Under the pieces are notes generated by a model. That model ran no database searches. It had not been told where the DNA came from and saw only the letters and a list, made by a program, of their open reading frames with translations. Below are positions 6,890 to 12,063 of a stretch of DNA of 12,063 nt, one piece after another. The stretch is taken from assembly GCA_934746785.1 (NCBI GenBank), contig CAKVFO010000100.1, positions 1-12,063 of the forward strand, in the 5' to 3' direction. The first letter of the stretch is position 1. Every line of letters starts with the position of its first letter. The position numbers were made by a program, and so were the translations under genes. The DNA is from an uncultured Clostridium sp. (GTDB lineage Bacteria; Bacillota; Clostridia; Clostridiales; Clostridiaceae).

Positions 6890-7402
6890 TTACACCTCCT
6901 TATTATTCAACAACGCTCTTAGTTCTTCGAATCTAAGATCATAATCTTCGTTGTTACAGCTGCAAGTTCCTTTATTTAAATTCACTCCACAACTCTGACA
7001 AAGGCCTTTGCAATCTTCTCTGCAAAGTCTTTTAATAGGCAAGGTAGAAACTATTGAACTTTCAACAACTTCTGAGATGTCTAATACATCATCCTTTACA
7101 AAGGATAATTCATCGTCTTCATCTAATAAAGACATATCCATTGTAAACCTTTCTTCTATATCAATATCTACTGGATAGATAAAGGCCTCTAAGCATCTAG
7201 AACACTTAAGTTCCAAATCACATTTTATATGTGCTTTAATTATTACAATTTCATTATCTGAAGCAGCTACTCCTTCAACTTCAACTTCTGAAATTGGTTT
7301 AATCATTTCACCTTCAAAATTAAAAGGTTCAATATTAAACTTATAGGAAATACTTTTTTTTCTTTCTCTTCTTGAGATTAAATCTGAAAATCGTATCTTC
7401 AT
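6890..7402 (-). CDS. yceD: YceD family protein (DUF177), linked to L32
   Basis: This 170-residue acidic protein belongs to DUF177/YceD (YlbN in Bacillus). It is found beside rpmF in many bacteria and linked to large-subunit rRNA and ribosome accumulation, but its biochemical role is not settled. Family marks are CSRCLEAF in the middle and the C-terminal cysteine cluster CREDCKGLCQSCGVNLNKGT ending in CSC, which may bind a metal. The acidic stretch LLDEDDELSFVKDD lies between. The ATG at 7402 has only a weak GAG nearby; the good AAGGAG is 28 bases upstream with a hairpin between (7403-7428), an unusual arrangement. No in-frame ATG, GTG or TTG lies between that site and the ATG. The gene has its own consensus promoter (7468-7496) and its stop overlaps the rpmF ribosome binding site. 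Confidence 0.9.
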   Translation of the reverse strand: MKIRFSDLISRRERKKSISYKFNIEPFNFEGEMIKPISEVEVEGVAASDNEIVIIKAHIKCDLELKCSRCLEAFIYPVDIDIEERFTMDMSLLDEDDELSFVKDDVLDISEVVESSIVSTLPIKRLCREDCKGLCQSCGVNLNKGTCSCNNEDYDLRFEELRALLNNKEV

Positions 7403-7436
7403 AAAAACGACTCTAAACGAGCCTTTTTCACTCCTT
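7403..7436 (-). promoter_or_regulatory. Hairpin lying between Shine-Dalgarno and start codon of yceD
   Basis: On the minus strand AAGGAG (7436-7431) is followed by TG, then a hairpin from 7428 to 7403: AAAAA pairs with TTTTT, GGCTC pairs with GAGTC (one G-U), with a single bulged G and loop GTTTA. The ATG begins immediately after the stem. Folding would place the Shine-Dalgarno sequence close to the ATG, as known for phage T4 gene 38. The same shape (A-tract, stem, T-tract) could instead be a weak terminator for transcripts entering from ackA or from the yceD promoter. Confidence 0.55.
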
Positions 7437-7467
7437 AACTAAAATATTTACTGAACAAACACAATTT

Positions 7468-7496
7468 ATTATATAAAGTGACAGAATAAAAGTCAA
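7468..7496 (-). promoter_or_regulatory. Consensus sigma-A promoter for yceD-rpmF
   Basis: On the minus strand, TTGACT (7496-7491) and a perfect TATAAT (7473-7468) are separated by 17 bases. The -35 box is only 4 bases after the ackA stop codon. Transcription from about 7461 gives a leader near 58 bases that holds the hairpin at 7403-7428. This is the closest match to consensus in the window and fits a ribosomal protein transcript. Confidence 0.88.
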
Positions 7497-7500
7497 GACA

Positions 7501-8694
7501 TTATTTTAATAATTCTGCAGTTTCTTTAGCTATCATTAGTTCTTCATTTGTTGGGACAACGTAAACTTTAACTTTTGAATCTTTACTAGAAATTTCTGCT
7601 AGTTCTCCCATTACATTATTTCTTTCTCTATCAAGTTTCACACCCATATATTCAAGACCTTCTAATATATCTATTCTTGTCTGCCATGAATTTTCACCTA
7701 TACCCGCAGTAAATATTATACAATCAACACCATTCATAGCTGCTGCATAAGCTCCTATTTGAAGTTTAATCTTATATGCAAAAATATCTAAAGCAAGCTG
7801 TGCTCTTTTATTTCCGTGTTCATAAGCAGCTTCTTTAATATCTCTTAAATCTGAGCTTATATTAGTTATACCATAAACTCCAGACTTTTTGTTCATAATT
7901 TCATTAACCTCTTCAGCAGTATATCCTAAATCAGTTATTAAATAAGTAACGATAGATGCATCTATACTTCCACATCTTGTACCCATAACCAATCCATCAA
8001 GAGGAGTAAATCCCATTGTAGTATCAATAGATTTTCCATCTTTAATAGCTGTTACACTTGCACCATTACCAATATGACAGCTTATTATCTTTAAATCCTC
8101 TACATTTTTACCCATAACTTCTGCAACTTTTCTTGATACATATTTATGGCTTGTGCCATGAAATCCATATTTTCTAATATGATTTTTTTCATAGAATTCA
8201 TATGGCAATGCATATAAAAATGCTTTTTCTGGCATTGTTGAATGAAAAGCTGTATCAAATACAAGTACCATTGGAGTATTTGGCATTAATGCTTTACACG
8301 CTTCAATTCCTACTCTGTTTGGTCCATTATGCAATGGAGCAAGTTTAACACATTCTTTTAAATCTTCCATCACTTTATCATCAACTATTACAGATTTTAA
8401 ATATCTTTCTCCACCGTGAACAACTCTATGTCCTACTGCCGAAATTTCATCTAATGAAGTAATAACTCCATATTCTTTATCAACTAATAAATCAAGAACG
8501 TGTTTCATAGCTTCTTTATGGTTAACCATATCCACTTTAATTACATGTTTATTTCCATTAACTTTTTGAGCTAAGCTTGAGCCTGACAATCCTATTCTTT
8601 CAACTAACCCTTGTGCTAAAGTATTTTCCTTTTCCATATCAATAAGCTGATACTTTAATGATGAACTACCACAATTAATAACTAATACGTTCAT
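7501..8694 (-). CDS. ackA: Acetate kinase
   Basis: AckA transfers phosphate from acetyl-phosphate to ADP, giving acetate and ATP; in a fermenting cell it is a main source of substrate-level ATP. The 397 residues match the family length. Key residues known from the Methanosarcina enzyme align by position: Asn7 in INCGSSSLKYQ, Arg90 in GHRVVHGG, Asp147 in VFDTAFHSTMP, His179 in GFHGTSHKY, Asn210 in HIGNGAS, Arg240 in GTRCGSID and Glu384 in PTNEEL. GGGGGAG lies about 8 bases before the ATG. It follows pta by 84 bases, with no clear terminator or promoter between, so the two are probably co-transcribed. No hairpin follows its stop directly; the yceD promoter starts there, so transcripts may continue into yceD unless the hairpin at 7403-7428 stops them. 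Confidence 0.98.
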   Translation of the reverse strand: MNVLVINCGSSSLKYQLIDMEKENTLAQGLVERIGLSGSSLAQKVNGNKHVIKVDMVNHKEAMKHVLDLLVDKEYGVITSLDEISAVGHRVVHGGERYLKSVIVDDKVMEDLKECVKLAPLHNGPNRVGIEACKALMPNTPMVLVFDTAFHSTMPEKAFLYALPYEFYEKNHIRKYGFHGTSHKYVSRKVAEVMGKNVEDLKIISCHIGNGASVTAIKDGKSIDTTMGFTPLDGLVMGTRCGSIDASIVTYLITDLGYTAEEVNEIMNKKSGVYGITNISSDLRDIKEAAYEHGNKRAQLALDIFAYKIKLQIGAYAAAMNGVDCIIFTAGIGENSWQTRIDILEGLEYMGVKLDRERNNVMGELAEISSKDSKVKVYVVPTNEELMIAKETAELLK

Positions 8695-8778
8695 TAATAA
8701 AACTCCCCCTGTAACATTAATTTATTGAAAATTTATTCAATCTCTTTTCCTTAAGATCAAATAAAATGTTATACCTTA

Positions 8779-9780
8779 TTATTTAATAGCTTGTGCTTGA
8801 ACTGCTGTAATTGCAACAACTTTTACTATGTCATCTGAGCAGCATCCTCTTGATAAATCGTTAATTGGTTTTGCAAAACCTTGACAAATTGGTCCAATAG
8901 CTTCTGCATTAGCAAATCTTTGAACTAATTTATATCCTATATTTCCTGCTTGTAAATCCGGGAATACTAATACATTAGCTTTTCCTGCTACTGTGCTATT
9001 TGGTGCTTTTTGAGCCGCAACTTTTTCTACTATAGCTGCATCTAATTGTACTTCACCATCAATATTTAAATCAGGTCTTAATTCTTTTGCTATTTCTGTA
9101 GCTTTTCTAACTTTTTGTACTAATTCACCATCTGCACTTCCCATAGTTGAGAATGAAAGCATAGCTACTTTTGGTTCCATCTTACAAAGATTTTTAGCTG
9201 TTTCTGCTGTTGCTATTGCTATTGCTGCTAATTGATCTTCATTTGGATTTGGATTTACAGCACAGTCAGAGAATAATAATAATCCATTTTCACCATACTT
9301 TGATCCTGGTACTAACATAATAAAGAAACTAGATACACAAGATACTCCTGGAGCAGTCTTTATAATTTGTAAACCTGGTCTTAAAAGATCACCAGTTGTA
9401 TGAACTGCACCTGAAACCATACCATCTGCATCATCAAGTTTTACCATCATTGTTGCAAAATATAAAGGATCTCTGACAATCTTATCAGCCTTTTCCATTG
9501 TCATACCTTTTTTCTTTCTTAATTCATAAAAAGCTTCAACATAAGCTTCTAATCTATCTGATTTTTCTGGATCTATAATCTTAACACCGCTTAAATCCAC
9601 ATCTAAACTTTTAGCTTTTTCATTTATTTCATCTTCATTACCTATTAGAACTGGATATGCAAATCCTTGTTTTTGAATTTCTTGTACAGCAACTAATGTT
9701 CTGTCTTCAGTTCCCTCAGGTAGTACTATTGTTTTTTTATTGCTTTTTGCTACTTCAAAAATTTTGTTCATAAGTTCCAT
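8779..9780 (-). CDS. pta: Phosphate acetyltransferase (short form)
   Basis: Pta converts acetyl-CoA and phosphate to acetyl-phosphate and CoA, the step before acetate kinase. The 333 residues correspond to the catalytic PTA domain alone, as in other Firmicutes, without the N-terminal regulatory domains of the long enterobacterial form. Family motifs are LPEGTEDRTL, RDPLYFATMMVKLDDADGMV, SGAVHTTGDLLRPGLQIIK, NPNPNEDQLAAIAIATAETA and the C-terminal FPDLQAGNIGYKLVQRFA with GPICQGF. The ATG at 9780 has AAGGAG about 10 bases upstream; a second ATG three codons later is less likely. It heads the pta-ackA unit, divergent from tmcAL across a 227-base gap that holds both promoters. The leader has a small AAGAC/GTCTT hairpin (plus strand 9799-9813) just before the ribosome binding site, of unknown meaning. 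Confidence 0.97.
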   Translation of the reverse strand: MELMNKIFEVAKSNKKTIVLPEGTEDRTLVAVQEIQKQGFAYPVLIGNEDEINEKAKSLDVDLSGVKIIDPEKSDRLEAYVEAFYELRKKKGMTMEKADKIVRDPLYFATMMVKLDDADGMVSGAVHTTGDLLRPGLQIIKTAPGVSCVSSFFIMLVPGSKYGENGLLLFSDCAVNPNPNEDQLAAIAIATAETAKNLCKMEPKVAMLSFSTMGSADGELVQKVRKATEIAKELRPDLNIDGEVQLDAAIVEKVAAQKAPNSTVAGKANVLVFPDLQAGNIGYKLVQRFANAEAIGPICQGFAKPINDLSRGCCSDDIVKVVAITAVQAQAIK

Positions 9781-9821
9781 AAGTTTATTTCTCCTTTCAA
9801 GACTTCATGTCTTCAGTTAAT

Positions 9822-9851
9822 AATATACTCCTTATGTTAGTATAATTTCAA
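9822..9851 (-). promoter_or_regulatory. Candidate promoter for pta-ackA
   Basis: On the minus strand, TTGAAA (9851-9846) and TATATT (9827-9822) are separated by 18 bases, giving a leader of about 35 bases. The surrounding DNA is almost all A/T, so chance matches are easy; this is the best pair I could find in the divergent gap. Confidence 0.45.
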
Positions 9852-9964
9852 TATATATTATTCCATTTTACTAAAAGTCTTTAGATTAAAAATTATCCAA
9901 ATTATCAGACAACGTTTTTTTCTTCACAAACTTTGTTTTCTTATCTTCCTATTTTTACAGCATA

Positions 9965-9973
9965 TGATATAAT
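9965..9973 (+). promoter_or_regulatory. Extended -10 promoter for tmcAL
   Basis: TGATATAAT is an extended -10 element (TG, one base, then perfect TATAAT). At 17 bases upstream the -35 position (CTTCCT, 9945-9950) is poor, which the TG motif can offset. Transcription would start near 9980. This start excludes translation from the in-frame TTG at 9933 and supports the ATG at 10008. Confidence 0.65.
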
Positions 9974-10007
9974 ACTTTTATTATCTTTAAAACAAGGAGA
10001 AATTATT

Positions 10008-11213
10008 ATGAATTTAACTGGGATAATAACTGAATATAACCCCTTTCACCAAGGACATCTTCACCATCTAGAATCTGCAAAAAAGGATACTAATTGTGAT
10101 GGTGTTATATGTATAATGAGCGGAAACTTTATGCAGCGCGGGACACCTGCATTATTAGATAAATGGTCAAGAGCTGAAATAGCTGTAAAAAATGGTGTGG
10201 ATTTAGTTATCGAACTTCCATTAATATATTCAATTTCTTCAGCAGAGGGTTTTGCACATGGAGCATGTAAAATCTTAGATCAAACTTCAGTTATAAAAAA
10301 TCTTTATTTCGGAAGTGAAGCTGGCGAAATTACTAAATTACACAAAATTGCTGAAACACTAATCCATGAACCTGATAGATTTAAAATTTCAATAAAAAAT
10401 CACCTTGATAAAGGCCTTCCTTTTCATACAGCAAGAAGTCTTGCACTTGAAGACTGCCTTCAGGATTTAGATATAAAAAATATCATATCTAACTCAAACA
10501 ACATACTCGGTATTGAATATATTAAATCTTTAATTAAATTGAATAGCGATATATCTTCAAAAACATTAAAACGAATAGGTTCTAATTATAATGATGAAAA
10601 AACCTCAACTTCCTTTTCATCAGCAACCTCTATTAGGAAACTTTTAAAAGAAAATGGCGATTTAGATTGTTTGAAAAATTTTCTACCTAATGAAACTTAT
10701 AACTACCTTTGTGAATTAAAAAATAACCACTATAAATTTACATTTGAAGATAGTATTTTTAATTTTTTAAGATATAAACTGCTTACAGAGGGTGAAAAGA
10801 TTAACAATATTTTAGATGTTTCAGAAGGAATTGAAAATAAAATACTAAAAGAAATTATTAACTCAAATAACATTAATGAACTTATTTTGAATGTAAAAAG
10901 TAAAAGATATACATATTCAAGAATAAGCAGAATACTTTTAAGCTTTTTTATCGGCTTAGAAAACTATGATTTAGAAGATATATCTAATAATTATAATGAT
11001 TATATTCGTCCCTTAGCATTTAATGATACTGGTAGAAAAATCATTAAAGAAATTAAGAAAAAAGGTACTATAGAAATAATTACAAAACTACCACAAAAAA
11101 TTACCAACAAAAAATTAGAGTTAGATATTTTAGGAACAAAAGCTTATTCTATCTTAAATCAATCAATCTCACCAATTGAAGATTATTTAAGAAGTCCATC
11201 ATATTTAAAATAA
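10008..11213 (+). CDS. tmcAL: tRNA-Met cytidine acetate ligase
   Basis: TmcAL (formerly YlbM) activates acetate with ATP as acetyl-AMP and acetylates the wobble cytidine of elongator tRNA-Met to ac4C34, which protects reading of AUG against AUA. The 401 residues agree with the family. Near the N-terminus are the nucleotidyltransferase motif ITEYNPFHQGH (HXGH at residues 14-17), the conserved SGNFMQRGTPA at 38-48 and NGVDLVIELP. Later come FGSEAGE and a helical C-terminal half. The ATG (MNLTGIITEYNPF) is chosen because AAGGAG lies 8 bases upstream and the promoter's predicted start is near 9980; a longer N-terminus would begin upstream of that start. It is divergent from pta-ackA, whose product acetate is its substrate. 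In Bacillus the same gene lies between ylbJ and the yceD homologue, so the neighbourhood is conserved. Confidence 0.95.
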   Translation: MNLTGIITEYNPFHQGHLHHLESAKKDTNCDGVICIMSGNFMQRGTPALLDKWSRAEIAVKNGVDLVIELPLIYSISSAEGFAHGACKILDQTSVIKNLYFGSEAGEITKLHKIAETLIHEPDRFKISIKNHLDKGLPFHTARSLALEDCLQDLDIKNIISNSNNILGIEYIKSLIKLNSDISSKTLKRIGSNYNDEKTSTSFSSATSIRKLLKENGDLDCLKNFLPNETYNYLCELKNNHYKFTFEDSIFNFLRYKLLTEGEKINNILDVSEGIENKILKEIINSNNINELILNVKSKRYTYSRISRILLSFFIGLENYDLEDISNNYNDYIRPLAFNDTGRKIIKEIKKKGTIEIITKLPQKITNKKLELDILGTKAYSILNQSISPIEDYLRSPSYLK

Positions 11214-11240
11214 ATAATAATAATGTAAAGCTACAGAAAA

Positions 11241-11251
11241 TATAATACATT
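11241..11251 (+). promoter_or_regulatory. Possible -10 region for ylbJ (sigma-A or sigma-E type)
   Basis: A perfect TATAAT at 11241-11246 overlaps AATACATT at 11244-11251, which resembles the sigma-E -10 element CATACAnT. No good -35 box of either type is seen at the expected distance. The Bacillus homologue is expressed in the mother cell under sigma-E, so a sporulation promoter in this 54-base gap is plausible but not shown. Confidence 0.3.
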
Positions 11252-11267
11252 AGATAGGAGTGATTTT

Positions 11268-12063
11268 ATGTTTTATATTATAAGTCTGTGGCTTTTTATT
11301 ATTGTTCTAATTATATTACTAATTAAACAACTTAAAATAAATACTAACTATATAATTTGTTTTCTTTTAACCTTGTTGACTATATTTTTTATAGTAGATT
11401 TGAAAAATTCAATGAATTCAGCTTTAGAAGGATGTAAACTATGGTTCACTGCAATCCTGCCAACCATCTTCCCCTTCTTAGTAATATGTAATTTACTTAT
11501 ATCTTATGATGGGATTAAACTGTATTCAAAAATTTTAGGGCCTTTATTGTGCAAACCACTAGGACTTTCAAAATCTTCTGCTTTTCCTATTACAGCTAGT
11601 ATTTTATGTGGTTATCCACTTGGTGCTAAATATTGTTCAGATATTTATAAGGAAGGATTTATTTCTAGAGATGAATACCTTAGGTTATTAAACATTGCTA
11701 CAAACTGTGGGCCACTATTTATAATAGGACCTGTATCTACAGCAATGCTTGAAAACATAAAATTTTCATATATATTATTAGTTGCCAATTACTTAGCACC
11801 ATTTATTATTGGACTTATAACAAAAAGAAAAACTAGTCCTTCTAACATTAATTCTCTAATCGACTCTAACTGTAGCAAGGACTTTGGTACAAAATTCAAA
11901 AATGCTATAGACGATGCTGTAAAAACCACTATTTCTATTGGTGCCTTTATTGTTAGTTTTTCTGTGATTATAGGCATAATAAAAAACAATACTTATACAA
12001 GTATTGTTTTCCAAAAATTAGAACTTCTATTTAATACTCCAAATAATTCTCTATACTCATTAT
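11268..12063 (+). CDS. ylbJ: Sporulation membrane protein YlbJ/SpoVV (3' end cut by window edge)
   Basis: The visible 265 codons encode a polytopic membrane protein of the YlbJ family with a nucleoside-recognition-type (Gate) fold. In Bacillus the homologue, renamed SpoVV, sits in the outer forespore membrane and is needed to move dipicolinic acid from the mother cell into the spore. Hydrophobic segments lie at about residues 2-20 and 28-42, around FTAILPTIFPFLVICNLLI, around ILCGYPLGAKYC, near GPLFIIGPVSTAML, near YILLVANYLAPFIIGLI and in the stretch ISIGAFIVSFSVIIGII. The motifs LPTIFPFLV, CGYPLGAK and TNCGPLFIIGPV are family marks. AGGAG lies 6 bases before the ATG. The family is about 400 residues long, so roughly a third lies past the right edge. 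It is 54 bases downstream of tmcAL on the same strand. A perfect 12-base inverted repeat lies inside it (11983-12010). Confidence 0.92.
   Translation, partial: MFYIISLWLFIIVLIILLIKQLKINTNYIICFLLTLLTIFFIVDLKNSMNSALEGCKLWFTAILPTIFPFLVICNLLISYDGIKLYSKILGPLLCKPLGLSKSSAFPITASILCGYPLGAKYCSDIYKEGFISRDEYLRLLNIATNCGPLFIIGPVSTAMLENIKFSYILLVANYLAPFIIGLITKRKTSPSNINSLIDSNCSKDFGTKFKNAIDDAVKTTISIGAFIVSFSVIIGIIKNNTYTSIVFQKLELLFNTPNNSLYSL
11983..12010 (+). repeat. Perfect 12-base inverted repeat inside ylbJ
   Basis: AAAACAATACTT and its exact complement flank a 4-base loop (ATAC). The stem ends in TTTT, so the RNA would resemble a weak intrinsic terminator in the coding region. The reading frame passes through it unbroken (residues KNNTYTSIVF), in a loop after a hydrophobic segment. 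It may be chance in A/T-rich DNA. Confidence 0.5.

Noticed and set aside
7403..7431. Ten-codon upstream frame (GTG near 7431 to a TGA overlapping the yceD ATG) as a leader peptide
   Set aside because: Its GTG overlaps the Shine-Dalgarno sequence, so it has no ribosome binding site at a usable distance; the hairpin explains the stretch better.
8695..8778. Possible regulatory stem between pta and ackA (TAACATT and AATGTTA, 7 pairs, far apart)
   Set aside because: The pairing is short, all A/T except one pair per side, and separated by more than 40 bases; chance is likely in this DNA.
9933..10007. Longer N-terminus for tmcAL starting at TTG 9933
   Set aside because: The extended -10 promoter at 9965-9973 lies inside it, and the family starts at the MNLTGIITEYNPF motif with a good ribosome binding site.
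11789..11989. 66-codon minus-strand frame opposite ylbJ
   Set aside because: It is antisense to a well-supported membrane protein gene and has no evidence of its own.

Overview
The window looks like a chromosomal segment of a low-GC, endospore-forming Firmicute, most likely Clostridium sensu stricto. The evidence is very A/T-rich DNA, strong AGGAGG-type ribosome binding sites, a YlbJ/SpoVV-type sporulation membrane protein, a Pta-AckA acetate pathway, and a gene order typical of clostridia. The species cannot be fixed from the sequence alone. No mobile element, CRISPR array, rRNA, tRNA or prophage gene is visible, and no stretch of more than 300 bases lacks a gene.

Layout. Positions 1-9780 are all read leftward (minus strand); 10008 to the right edge is read rightward. 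In minus-strand reading order the genes are pta (phosphotransacetylase), ackA (acetate kinase), yceD (DUF177), rpmF (ribosomal protein L32), plsX (phosphate acyltransferase), acpP (acyl carrier protein), rnc (RNase III), an Elp3-like radical SAM gene, a 31-residue membrane microprotein resembling DUF4044, and smc (its C-terminal end lies outside the window). On the plus strand are tmcAL (tRNA-Met cytidine acetate ligase, formerly ylbM) and ylbJ/spoVV (cut by the right edge).

Transcription units inferred from the sequence. (i) pta-ackA starts from a promoter in the divergent 9781-10007 gap. (ii) yceD-rpmF, with plsX behind a possible attenuator, starts from a consensus promoter at 7468-7496. 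(iii) acpP starts from a consensus promoter at 5469-5497 and ends at a clear intrinsic terminator at 5181-5204. (iv) rnc and the radical SAM gene overlap by 8 bases and end at a hairpin at 3364-3401. (v) The microprotein gene and smc share a probable promoter at 3330-3359. (vi) tmcAL has an extended -10 promoter.

How the genes work together. Pta and AckA convert acetyl-CoA to acetate with ATP gain; TmcAL, divergent from them, uses acetate and ATP to modify tRNA-Met. PlsX and AcpP feed phospholipid synthesis. L32, RNase III, the radical SAM protein and TmcAL touch translation or RNA, and SMC compacts the chromosome.

The protein content is ordinary and conserved; I do not see an undescribed multi-gene system. 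The points most worth a second look are RNA structures in leaders. A near-perfect 17-base-arm hairpin lies directly upstream of the rnc ribosome binding site (possible RNase III autoregulation). A hairpin sits between the only good Shine-Dalgarno sequence and the start codon of yceD. A terminator-like stem begins inside the rpmF stop codon. Paired hairpins lie between plsX and acpP.
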